Assembly: GCA_030407085.1 (NCBI GenBank)
Contig: CM059583.1
Location: 85,044,001-85,108,000, forward strand
DNA from: Trichopria drosophilae
Lineage: Eukaryota > Arthropoda > Insecta > Hymenoptera > Diapriidae
Direction: 5' to 3'
DNA length: 64,000 nucleotides
Part shown: positions 1-10,035 of the stretch, piece by piece
Numbering within the stretch: the stretch's first letter is position 1
Layout of the letters: each line of letters starts with the position of its first letter
Notes under the pieces: generated by a model
Told to the model about the DNA's origin: nothing
Seen by the model: the letters and a program-made list of their open reading frames with translations, nothing else
The model's database searches: none
Program-made: the position numbers and the translations under genes

Positions 1-127
1 TGTAGAATAAGAGTATAATTATTTCTTAAAATACAAATATTTTATCTACCTTTGCCTATAGTTGTAATGAAATTCAAAATTCTAAAAGCTCGAAAACAAT
101 TGATAAATATAAATACTTCTTTTTATA

Positions 128-311
128 CTTTTTTCAAATTGGGCGTTATATTAAAATTCTTGATGGCTGAAACTCAGTGTTGACCAGGAAATCCTGAAAA
201 GCGACCTGGAAAATAGTAGGTACGTTCAAATTTTGTTCAACTTTGAATTGCGTACGAAATGTTTAATTGAAATGAAGCAAAACAATGTCAATTTAGGGGT
301 TACTGGGTTAA
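128..311 (+). repeat. Fragment of TTAA-type TIR repeat
   Basis: This stretch aligns by eye, with many substitutions, to the right terminal repeat of the element at 21296-22103. Both run through 'cgacct.gaaaa' and 'gtacgaaat' blocks and end in 'ctgggttaa' or 'atgggttaa'. The TTAA at 308-311 is in the same place as the target duplication of the better copy. It is a diverged one-ended copy; its other end is not recognisable. Confidence 0.55.
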
Positions 312-644
312 ACTTTACGTTTCAATTAACGATTTTACTCAACCCACCAGTCACTAGGGTTTGAAGAAAATATAATTATTTTTTGCGCGCATCAAAATAC
401 AGTTTCTACTATCATACAATGCTTTAAAATATTTATACCATGTTTCACTTACGAACTGTTGTATTGCCTCCTGGTTTGATTTGTTACATTACAGCAACTT
501 TAATTGGATTAGCTTACTATAGTATTAACGTCGTAAACACAATGCATATTTCAAATATTTATAAATTCCATCTGAATGAAAATGAATATATATATATATA
601 ATAGTTTTACTCTAATATTTATTTAGAGTGAATATTTTCGGCCG
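312..644. other. AT-rich sequence, nothing recognised
   Basis: No coding motif, tRNA-like box or clear repeat was seen. A short (AT)n run lies at about 587-601. Confidence 0.5.
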
Positions 645-1580
645 AAAAAAATTCCGCCATATTGAATCCACCATTTTGAATTTTTGTAATATTACATAAT
701 ATTCATAATCAGAATTTTCCGAAATCCTTTAATATATGATTTAACTAATTATCGAATGTCAAGAGAAATTAAAATAGAGTAAACCATTCTGTTAATATAA
801 GTAGAACACATAAAATACCGATGTTATAGATTTTGAGAGGCTCGTATTTGCAGTAAAAAATTTGGTAGAGCAAACAACCCTCATATTTTTGAAGTTCAAG
901 TATTAATAACACGTTTGAAGCCATTTGTTGCATAAAGAAACCATTTTCCTGGTTAGAATCGGCCGTTTTCTAAACAAAAATTATGTAAATACCGCGATTT
1001 TTGGGGTAAGCTGAACGTGGTAAACATAAAATATATTGATAACCTGTGTTCGTGCAATAGGTGCTGCTATTGGTGAGGTAATAAAAATATCTATGTGCGT
1101 TCGGACATGCCTATACACCCACGCGTGCGCGTATGTTTCATCCACAATTTCAAATTTAGAAAATCTGAAATCGGATTCATATTCAGCGCCATTTTAAACA
1201 TTGTGACAAATGAGAATCGTTAAATAAATTTAAGTTTTCGGATTTTCGTTAGTCATTTTGAATCCACCATTTTGGATTTTGAAAATCTGGTACCAAATTC
1301 GAATTCAGCGACCTCCATAATCCCCCGAGTAATGCGAATTATTCAAGTAAATTTATATTCCTGGTATTTCATCCGCCATTTTGAATTCGCCATTTTGGAT
1401 TTTGAAAATCTGATGATGGATTCGTAATCAGCGAACCCAAAAACACCGTAAGTGAATGTCTCCTTTGTGATTAAAAATTGTTATAAATCGAATTCTACAT
1501 TTTGGCCGCCATATTGGGTCGGCCATTTTGGATAATAAAAATGTGCATACGGCATTTGATAGCCCTTATTTTTTTATGAA
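645..1580 (+). repeat. Array of diverged 'gccattttgaa' dispersed repeat units
   Basis: At least four degenerate units are visible, near 645, 1252, 1372 and 1505, with partial copies near 1140. Each has a 'cgccat.ttgaatccgccattttg' block, then 'gattttgaaaatctg', then 'ggattcgtaatcagcga' and often 'cccccgagta'. Spacing where measurable is about 115-130 bp. The same family recurs at 20900-20955, 42880-42990, 52540-52778 (opposite orientation) and 53905-54130. No coding capacity is seen. Confidence 0.65.
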
Positions 1581-2339
1581 TTTTAAGCCATTACTCGATC
1601 ATTTTTATTGAAACCAATTTTGGGTAGGCGGGTTGACCGGTTGACGAAGAATGACCCATATATATTTTTTTTTTCTACGCAACAGTAAAATATACGTGTT
1701 TATACATTCAAGTATTATCCGATAATTTTCAGCGAAAAAGTTGTTCATTAAGGTAAGAACCAAATTTTTGGAAAGTTTCAAGTGTATTGCTTTAATAGTT
1801 TAAGGGTGTTCTTCCAAAAAGTCGGAAGTCAGATTTGATTGTAGCCACGCCTACAACTTTTAAGTGCACTGATTTGAATGACATCTGCCGACGATATTAC
1901 GAAGTTCGACTTTCGTCCTCTCGTCAGTATCGTATCAAAAATATTCTCGAAGGGTTCTTAACGGGGCACCAACATTTTGTTTACATGTGTATGTATGCAC
2001 ATATACAGGACAAACGATATTCATTCATGTTAGTCGGGGAAGGCCAAAGTTGGCCGAGATCGCCAAGAGCATCCCGAAATTCGTTGCTATTGCATATATA
2101 CCATATATACATACGTACACATTTATTTAGTGATTTTTTTTATTTTATTTATATACGGACAATAAGTCCTTAATACAATATACACGAAAGAATAACGTAC
2201 AAAAATTTTTATATATAAGACGACAATCTTAATTACACACAAAATATATATTAAAAATGTATGCCGCAACAATAGCTAACACATAATAAATTTTAATAAA
2301 ATATAATTACACGAATCACGAACTACGAAAATTGTACCT
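1581..2339. other. No gene recognised
   Basis: AT-rich sequence. A 112-residue reading frame at 1835-2173 has no recognisable motif, and its AT-rich end (Ile/Tyr/Phe rich) looks like chance coding. Confidence 0.45.
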
Positions 2340-2356
2340 ACAATATATATATATAT

Positions 2357-2406
2357 ATGGTAGATTTAAAAGACTATTTGCTATTTATTTGTATAAATAC
2401 TAGACG

Positions 2407-2466
<60 letters not shown>

Positions 2467-2516
2467 CGTCTAGTATTTATACAAATAAATAGCAAATAGT
2501 CTTTTAAATCTACCAT
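2357..2516. repeat. 160-bp perfect palindrome with (AT)n centre
   Basis: The left arm (2357-2408) reads 'atggtagatttaaaagac...' and is the exact reverse complement of the right arm (2465-2516). The centre is an (AT)n run, itself self-complementary, so all 160 bp form one perfect inverted repeat. The right arm is the 3' end of the LINE coding remnant at 2470-2922, so the left arm is an inverted duplicate of that end. Confidence 0.9.
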
Positions 2517-2922
2517 ACGAATTACACTCCCGAATAGCCGCAGATAACTCATTTCGCGTATGCTTAAGTCTAGAGGTGGGGGCATGAATTGCATGGTTTG
2601 TTCGACGAGTTGTTTCGTAAATTATCCTTGGGTTACGAATAGAATAGGGTGTCGTTCTATACGGAAATAACTCCAAAAGATCAGTGCATGAAGAATATTT
2701 CAGAATACGGTATACAATGGAAACATCACGATAAGAATGAAGCGATTTAACGTTTACAGCGATCTTCCGAATGTTTCGAAGGCGAAGCTCATTTTCTATC
2801 GTGCGATATAGAATTTCTCCCGGCAGCGATCCGACGGATTCGGACAGGTAACTCGTACGTCTCCCGTCGGAAAATCGTACGAAACTATTACATAAAATAA
2901 ATGACAAAAACGCATTTTTCAA
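2470..2922 (-). pseudogene. LINE ORF2 C-terminal remnant (Jockey/CR1-like)
   Basis: This 150-residue minus-strand frame resembles the region after the reverse transcriptase in Jockey/CR1-type LINEs. Seen: a helical stretch with 'VKSLHSY', then 'CTDLLELFPYR', a 'TTRRTNHAIHAPTSR' block with the R-T-N and P-x-x-R spacing usual there, 'RNELS', and a closing 'FKRLFAIYL' before the stop. No RT catalytic motif lies upstream, so it is strongly 5'-truncated or decayed. The 3' end runs directly into the AT palindrome. The family call rests on pattern only. Confidence 0.55.
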
Positions 2923-3535
2923 AATAACATTAGTTTACTTCCTAAATGTTCGTTCAATTATGCCACATTTTTTTTCTTGTAGATTTTAATCCTCAAAACT
3001 CGACAATCGCGTTGAAAATGTTTTATATTTATATAATTTTAAGAAATTAATTTTAATGTTTTGATGTATAGGAAAATGTTTTGCGCAGATTAAAATTATT
3101 TTTCCATCGTTTTTCTGAATTAAGGGTGGCACCATCGTTATTTTTACCTCTTTATATTTTCATTTTCACCTAAGGTTTTATTTGTTTTCTACATCATTTT
3201 CGACCTAACAACATTCAGGGCGGTACAAATGTACAAATTGTAATCATTTATCAGTTCATAATTTTTCATTCTTTACCATTTTTTTCAAACCCATATGAGA
3301 AGTTTAAAATTACAAAATATGCATAGAAAAAAAATCATCGCAGAAAAATAATACAAATTGTAAGACAAAATACATTTGTAATAGTCAAATTTTACATGTT
3401 TACACTAAACAGTCTTTGAACCATCTTAAAAGACTTTTTATTAATAAATACTAAATTTTAATATGTAATATTAGACTTCTACATAGAAAATTAAAAAACA
3501 TTTACTATAAGTACACTTCTTAGACATACATTATA
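2923..3535. other. AT-rich spacer
   Basis: No motif, tRNA-like sequence or long reading frame was identified. Confidence 0.5.
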
Positions 3536-3957
3536 TAGGGTGTACCAAAAGTCTGGAAACACCTAAATGTCTCGAAAACAATGCATTTTCAAAAAGAAAG
3601 TTTTTGATAAAAGTTATAAAGTTTAAAAAGACGAATTTAACGCTACTAGTCATTTGACCTTGGATGACCTTGTCAAGGTCAGGTCAAGGTCAACTTAATT
3701 TTTTTAAATGGAACCCCATATTTTGTATTACAGATTCTTGTAGATAATATCGAGACATTAATAATCACGACACTATCGACAAGAATCTGTGTTAAAAAAT
3801 ATGGGATTCCATTTAAAAAATGAAATTGACCCTGACCTTGACAAGGTCATCCAAGGTCAAATGGCTAGTAGCGTTAAATGCGTCTTTTTAAACTGTATAA
3901 CTTTTATTAAAAACATTTTTTTCTAAAATGCATTATTTTCGAGATAGTTAAGTGTTA
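3536..3957. mobile_element. Foldback MITE with ~190-bp inverted arms
   Basis: Arms at about 3566-3745 and 3775-3953 are reverse complements with few mismatches, sharing 'tttaacgctactag', 'ttgaccttggatgacc' and 'cagattcttgt'. The left end starts 'agggtgtacc', like the CAGGGTG ends of neighbouring elements B and C. The matching outer 25-30 bp of the right end is missing where element A begins. Arms carry 'aaggtca' half-sites and a 'ggaaccccat...ttacagatt' block also found in the ends of B and C, so it is probably a non-autonomous relative. There is no coding capacity. Confidence 0.8.
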
Positions 3958-4261
3958 TACAGCACGGTGTGCCTCAGAGATGTTTAAAACTTAAAAAAAT
4001 GACGACAAAAAAATGCCTTCGCAGGTTAATTCACCATCATTTATAGATTCCAAAAATGAAAAAATCAAAATCCTAGTAGATCGTTTTTTCGAGATATCTC
4101 AAAAAATATACTACGCTCAGCATGTAATTATGCTACGTTGAGATTGCTGACGCCCACAGCTTAATTTATTGACCCTATTATGTAATGTAATAAAAACAAT
4201 GCTACAAAATCATTAGTAAATATACAAAATATTTTTATTTATTTAATTTACCCTCTCTCAG

Positions 4262-4680
4262 TTTTAATCCAGGATCAACGGCGTGGACGTGGAGCCAGTC
4301 TGACCCCATTTTTCTGTTTTTTTTTAAATTTTCTATTTTTTTTGTGGTTTTAATTTTTATTTTTATTTTTTTTTCAAATTGTATTGTTTTTTTTTTGTTA
4401 TTAAATTTTATTGTTTTTTTTTGTTTTTAGTTTTTATTTTATTAAATTCTTTTCTATTCTATTTCTAGAGATTTTAAATATGTTTGGAAGAAAACTCGAC
4501 AACAGCTCTTTTTAATCTTAAAACTTTTATCATCGCAGAAGTTCATTTTGTAGAGTTCCCAAAATTTGAGAAATTCTCTGTGTATCGATTCGCCGGCTTC
4601 TTCAGACCACAAGCCTAATCCTTTATTGCCTGTAAAAGTCATGCATTCTTCGATATGATTTAAACCCGCCTGGAAAAATA
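4262..4680 (-). pseudogene. Unidentified transposon ORF remnant in element A
   Basis: On the minus strand, about 4655-4460 encodes a block with 'GLGLWSEEAGESIHREF' and 'FWELYKMN', a charged helical segment I have the impression of having seen in transposon proteins of invertebrates but cannot assign. It runs into a very A-rich (minus-strand) Lys/Asn-type tract at 4300-4440, then a short tail at 4262-4310 readable as Trp-Gly-Gln, then a Thr/Ser/Pro/Leu-rich end. A similar A-rich tract plus tail occurs in element D near 14010-14140. No catalytic triad is visible. Confidence 0.35.
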
Positions 4681-4980
4681 TATATCCGAAAGATATATCC
4701 TGAGATATATCCTGGAAATATGCGATATATATCTGGCATATAAAAAGATAGGGTTGGTATAAATGCAAGATATATCCTACTTATATGGCGGATAGTATAC
4801 TTTTTGCCGAATTTATATATCTCAGGATATATCCAATCATACATATGTAATATATCCGAGATATATCCCATTTATAACTCACAAAACAAATTTTTCGCAG
4901 ATGTAAGATATATCCGGTTAATGTCCAATATATATAAATAAAAATACATGTGAGATATATCCCACTTATATCCCTTATAG
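4672..4980. repeat. Cluster of GATATATCC / GGATATATC motifs
   Basis: About ten copies of the near-palindromic nonamer GATATATCC or its complement occur in 300 bp, at irregular spacing and in both orientations, separated by non-repeated sequence. Examples are near 4690, 4702, 4770, 4823, 4850, 4861, 4905 and 4953. This does not look like a simple tandem satellite. It lies next to the coding remnant inside element A. Confidence 0.7.
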
Positions 4981-6462
4981 AAGAAATAAACAGTTTTCCA
5001 GCAGCTGTTTGAGAATATTGTCCAAATGCACTCATGTGTCTTGTGTGCAATAGTAGTAGCATTTTATTGTATCTATTTTTCTTGTCTATATCTTAGGTGT
5101 ATTGTCCCTATGTCCAGACAACTTTTCTGAATTTTTCCTGGGCGACTTTTCTGCATTCGTAAAATATATCTGACGATGAAGCAATACCTACCTTCACGCA
5201 TACCATTTTCCTTTTTACGTTATAGGAACACTTATACAGAATTCCGAAGTCACTAATCATTAGCCGTATCCTTTTATGCAAAGATAAAAATTACACAGAT
5301 CTTATGTATGCTTTTAAAAACTATCTAAAAATCGTTGATTTTGAGCTAAATGAATTTAAAGCAAAAACTAAACAACATATTTAATATTTAGATAAATTGA
5401 AAATATAAAAAAAATGCAGAAAAATCAAAATTAGTAAAAGATAATGATAAAGAATAAAGTACAAGCTAGCCCCTAACGACAGCATCGGTGTGGCATAATT
5501 ACGCGCCGAGCGTAATACTTTTTTCGGGATAACTCGAAAAAACGATCTGCTAGGATTTTGATTTTTTCATTTTTGGAATCTATAAATGATGGTGAATTAA
5601 CCTGCGAAGGCCGTTTATGTCGTCATTATTTTAAGTTTTAAACATCACTCAGGCACACTGTAACAGGGTGTCCCATTTTAAGTGTCCACCCCAAATATCT
5701 TGAAAATAACGCGTTGTACAGAAAAATGTTTCAGACAAAAGTTTCAAGATTTTTTCTGGGCAATTTAACGGCGACCTTTATTCGACCTTGATTATGACCT
5801 TGAAGGTCATATCAAGGTCAAATTCAATTTTTTTAAATGGGAACCCCCATTTTTTATTGCATTTTTTATTGCAGAAAGAGCAGGAAATTTTACGTTCAGG
5901 TACAACCTTGTCCACGTCCGGGACAACGACCTTCAACATCTTTTCAAGGTTAAAGTTGTTTTTTTAACGGGAATCCCATGTTTTATTGTAGATTTGGAAA
6001 GAGTTGATAGTTGACGTTCAAGTATGACCTTAAGGGTGTCCTGGATCACGACATTCCAGGTCATTCGAAGGTCAATGTTGTTTTTTGTTTTTAACGGGAA
6101 CCCCTAATTTTTGACTGCGGTTTTGGAAAGAGCTGAAATCTGAATCGTACTGCAAGTGCTTTTTTTTCGTTGCATGTATGCTGTTCATATTACTAACGGT
6201 AACCCCGTAAAAAGAGGGATAAATCTAAGAATAACCTTGAAGTTTGCAAGACCAGCGAAAAAGACATGAGTTTTATAAGATTCTTGCACTTATTTTGATA
6301 TAGAAACCTTATAAATAATGCGTCCAACAAAAAATTGAACACATGAATTTCTGTACAGAAATGTTTTAAGGAGAGTAACCTATCAAGAACGTGTACCGCC
6401 GGCATTAGCATTGCCCGATGTGCACCACGGGGAGGAAGCACGGTCGAATTTTGCACATCATT

Positions 6463-6510
6463 TGTGTGTTGTGCGTGTGCGCGTGGGCGTGTGCGTGTGC
6501 GTGTGCGTGT
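6463..6510. repeat. GTGCGT microsatellite
   Basis: An imperfect (GTGTGC)n run inside element B, just upstream of the transposase remnant. Confidence 0.85.
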
Positions 6511-6540
6511 CCACCTAAATAAATTGTAGATATAATTCGG

Positions 6541-7180
6541 CAAGTTGGTCGAGGTGAGGATAATTATTCGCTAGCAGCCCGCTTTTATACTGCAAAATGT
6601 CTGAACATGCGTCATCCTAATAGAAAGACTATAAAAAGGTAAGGTATAAAAAGCACCAGAGCTGAGAGCGGAAGTCTAAAAAGAGAGCGACGAAAATCAG
6701 GTGCTGGTGAAGAAAAATCTGTAGCTCCTGTAACATCTACTAGTGTATATCCTCATATCTCAACCAGAGAAATTGAAAAACGTCATGGTATTCTAAAATC
6801 GACGGCCAATCGATTTCTGAAAGCTCAAAAGATCCATCCATATCACATTCACATGCTTCAAAAATTAGAAGAGGCTGATTATCTTCGACGTTTAGCTTTT
6901 TGCAATTGAGTGCAAGGACTGGTGGAAGCATTTGTTAAAATAGTACTGTTCAGCGATGAAACCACCTTCACCAATAGAGATGATGTTAGTAGGCATATTA
7001 TGCATTATTATACAGATTCTAATCCCCACTGGAAAAGGCATAAAAAGTTTCAGCTTACCAATAATAATCGCTTAACGTCGGGGTTGACATTGTGGATAAT
7101 TACGCTGTGGGACCATATTTCTTTGAGGAACATTTAAATGGTAATAACTATGGATACAACGGCCGGTACTCGTGCTTGAT
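6541..7180 (+). pseudogene. Decayed mariner-type (IS630/Tc1/mariner) transposase
   Basis: The plus-strand frame matches the transposase of element C segment by segment: an N-terminal helix-turn-helix block (near 6545-6640), 'STANRFLKAQKIHPYHI' (cf. 'RDSIQRILHRHKFHPYHI'), 'RRLAFCN', then 'VLFSDETTFTNRDDVSRH', the first catalytic Asp region, and 'NPHWKR'. An in-frame TGA at 6907-6909 sits where element C has Trp (CEWA). Other stops break the N-terminal part. The second and third catalytic acidic residues are missing; coding similarity stops near 7150. It is an older, unrelated-end copy of the same transposase superfamily. Confidence 0.8.
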
Positions 7181-7270
7181 GGTTTACTAAAACATTTTTA
7201 TAGAGAAATTTAAGTGCTACTTTTTTTTGAAACATTATTTATCCATCATTACGTAGATTTGCTGTTTTTA

Positions 7271-7699
7271 CATACATACATACATTGGTCAGATTTACTT
7301 GCCAACTTTATGCCATCTATGGCTAATCGGGCAAGGCTTAGTCATCATCCCACACAGGACGATACAAACAAGTAAACAATCACAAATACTACACATAATC
7401 GACACCGTCAACAGTTAGTCGGCGGCCTGTGCCGTAGCAGGCGCATCGCAAACATTGCCTTATTTTCATTCAAGACAATATTGACGAAGCGTCGACCACG
7501 GAAAAACCATTCACGGTGTCGATAACTACCGACTGATGTCAGTAGCAGTCCCAAATTCGTACCTTTGCCCAGCAAGGTTTCCTGAATTATCCGCAATGAA
7601 AATAATCAGAAAAAGTTGCCGGACGGGGGTTCGAACTTACGATCTAAGGAACGTTCAGTTTACGAGGCGAGCATGCTAACCACTTAACCATCGCTCCCC
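7271..7699 (-). mobile_element. tRNA-derived SINE, 429 bp, with 16-bp target duplication
   Basis: On the minus strand it begins at 7699 with a tRNA-like head 'GGGGAGCGATGGTTAAGTGG'. It has an A-box-like 'TGGTTAAGTGGTTAG', an anticodon-loop-like 'CTCGTAA' (would read CGT, Thr) and a B box 'GTTCGAACCCC'. A non-tRNA body follows, ending in a (TGTA)n tail at 7271. Perfect 16-bp direct repeats 'agatttgctgttttta' flank it at 7255-7270 and 7700-7715, the hallmark of LINE-mediated insertion. It interrupts the right TIR/internal boundary of element B, so it is younger than B. Its body shares a core with the sequence at 28916-29170. Confidence 0.85.
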
Positions 7700-8419
7700 A
7701 GATTTGCTGTTTTTAAAATAAGTGCAAGAATCTAATAAAAGTCATGTCTTTTTCGTCGTTTTTGCAAAATTGAAGTTTATTGTTAGATTTACCCCTCTTT
7801 TATGGGGTTACCTTTTGTAATACGAACAAAATACATGCAACGATGAAAACAGTTTTAGTACGATTCAATATTTGACAATATTTAGCGACTTTGAATATTT
7901 TATCATCTGAAGGTTACTATAACATATTATAAACTATCATGTCGGACATAAAATATCCCGTTCTTCCCAAATCCACAATAAAAAATAGGGATTTACATTA
8001 AAAAAAACCACTTTGACATTGGAATTACCTCGAAGGTCGTGGATCAGGAATGGTCATTGTCATACTCAAACGTCAACTATCAACTCTTTCGAAATCTACA
8101 ATAAAAAATGGAATTCCCGTCAAGAAAACAACTTTGACCTTGAAAAGATCTCGAAGGTCGTTGTCCCGGACATGGACAAGGTTGTACCTGAACGTAAAAT
8201 TTCCTGCTCTTTCCAAATCTGCAATAATAAATAGGGGTTCCCATTAAAAAAAAAATGAATTTTACCTTGATATGACCTTTAAGGTCATGGCAAAGGTCGA
8301 ATAAAGGTTGCTGTTAAATTGTTCAGAAAAAAACTTTTGTCTGAAACATTTTTTTGTACAACGCGTTATTTTCAAGATATTTGGGGTGAACACTTAAAAT
8401 AGGACACCCTGTATATATA

Positions 8420-9180
8420 CAGGGTGGCCGATTTATCTGAAGACATCGAAATATCTCGAGAACTATGCACAGAATCAAAAAAGTTGTCGGATGAAAGTTG
8501 TTCGACACGAAGGGGGGCATCCAGTGATAATTAAATTTACCCCCTCCCCCATCCCCTGGAGGTGGAGTGGGGGCAAAAACAATAAAACTTAAATAAGAAC
8601 CCCCCTTTTTTATTGCAGATTTGGATTCTCCGGAAAAAAGTACACGAATTTGACCTAGGACCTATTGCATTTTGGTTCACAGGTGGCGCTGTAATCGATA
8701 AAAATCCAAATTTATCCGAAGACATTGAAATACCTCGAGAACTATGCACAGAATCAAAAAAGTTGTCGGATGAAAGTTGTTCGACACGAAGGGGGGCATC
8801 CAGTGATAATTAAATTTACCCCCTCCCCCATCCCCTGGAGGTGGAGTGGGGGCAAATACAATAAAACTTAAATAAGAACCCCCATTTTTTATTGCAGATT
8901 TGGATTCTCCGGAAAAAAGTACACGAATTTGACCTAGGAGCTATTGCATTTTGGTTCACAGGTGGCGCTGTAATCGATAAAAATCCAAATTTAGCCGAAG
9001 ACATTGAAATACCTCGAGAACTATGCACAGAATCAAAAAAGTTGTCGGATGAAAGTTGTTCGACACGAAGGGGGGCATCCAGTAATAATGAAATTTACCC
9101 CCTCCCCCATCCCCTGGGGGTGGAGTGGGGGCAAAAACAATAAAACTTAAATAGGAACCCCCAGTTTTTATTGCAGATTT
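8420..9180 (+). repeat. 279-bp tandem repeat, ~2.7 units (left end of C)
   Basis: The marker 'aactatgcac' falls at 8461, 8740 and 9019, giving an exact 279-bp period with very few differences between units. Each unit contains a purine/pyrimidine-skewed 'accccctcccccatcccctgg' stretch and a 'ttttattgcagatttg' block. Reading frames of 66-89 codons inside the units are side products of the repeat. Confidence 0.95.
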
Positions 9181-9949
9181 GAATTCTCCAATATTGACAA
9201 ATTTCGCCCGCGTAGCGGATATAGAATACGGTCATTCTAACAAAGCCGGGAAAAATACATTTAGCGTTACCCAGGAACAACGACGTGGACGTAGTATTTT
9301 TCTGTTCCCTTTGGGGTGCTTGTTTTACGTGAGTCCCCTTGCCTCTCACTGTCTCACTGTTCACTCACCGCAGGGGACTTGTGGAAGAGAGCGGAGCGGG
9401 TTATCTCCGTCCACAATTTTATTGTGGAAGAGTGAGGGGTCGAAGTGCCCGAGCTCGAAGAGGAGCAATGCTTTTGAAAGATCCGCTTCTCTTAGCAAGT
9501 TTTGAGAATTGACGACCTCACGGACCCGATCGTTCGGCTGGTCTGTGCCGACGAATGCCTGATCGTGAAACGACTCGAGAGACCCACCGTACTGGGGAGC
9601 TAGGGTGCGGTGTCAAGCCCCTGCCGGCGGGTTCCACACGGGGGAGCGCTACGGCGTGCCGTGTCCGTGCAGGCAGTAACCGCAGAAAGGGTTGGCCTCT
9701 AGCGGGCCGTGGCGACGTTAGAAAGGTTCTCTGAACCAACAGAAGCATCAAGGCAGGCAGCTTGTTGCTAATAAATGTAATAAATGTGGTAGCTGACTTG
9801 TTGTATCACTTTTTTAAGTGTGCACAACCGGCGGTGCTGGCGCATCACTAAAATTTGGCCCCATCCCCCATGGGGGGGGGGGGGGTGTTTTTAACCCGAA
9901 CGGGAGGCAAGACACCTTAAATAACTATACTAGGTGTCTCACTGTTCAC
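9179..9949. other. Unrecognised sequence inside element C
   Basis: It contains a hairpin (agtcccct...ggggact, about 9332-9378), a GC-rich stretch at 9520-9730 and a 15-base G run at 9872-9886. A minus-strand stretch near 9280 resembles the Thr/Ser-rich ORF tails of elements A and D. No function can be assigned. Confidence 0.4.
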
Positions 9950-10035
9950 TTACTTGAGTAAGTGTTCGAAATGTTGACCTTCCACTTCAATGCATTTATT
10001 TATTCTTTCTTCAAATGACTTTATACATGATAGAA

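Larger units (their letters stand above)
3960..5660. mobile_element. TIR element A (~1.7 kb, ~190-bp TIRs)
   Basis: The left TIR ('gtgtgcctcagagatg', then 'ttaattcaccatcattta' and 'gatcgttttttcgagata') reappears inverted at about 5470-5660. The outermost 8-10 bp differ slightly between ends. TA dinucleotides flank both sides (3958-3959, 5661-5662), which would suit a Tc1/mariner-type insertion but is weak evidence in AT-rich DNA. Inside are a minus-strand coding remnant and a cluster of GATATATCC motifs. It directly abuts the foldback on its left and element B on its right. Confidence 0.75.
5664..8411. mobile_element. TIR element B, mariner-type, ~630-700-bp TIRs
   Basis: The left end 'cagggtgtcccattttaag' is matched inverted by the right end, with 'cttaaaataggacaccctg' ending at 8411. 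The match continues inward to about 6295 on the left and back to about 7716 on the right. The TIRs contain ~120-bp subrepeats, each opening with 'gggaacccc' and a 'ttttattg.ag' block. The interior holds a dead transposase (6541-7180) and a SINE (7271-7699). The right end is joined by 'tatatata' to element C. Confidence 0.85.

Noticed and set aside
7600..7699. Functional tRNA-Thr (CGT) gene
   Set aside because: The sequence has an irregular length between boxes, sits at the head of a SINE with target duplications, and is followed by SINE body, so it is not a tRNA gene.
8537..9143. Repeated ~70-codon frames conserved on both strands
   Set aside because: They come from the 279-bp terminal repeat of element C, and both strands stay open equally. 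No evidence for protein.
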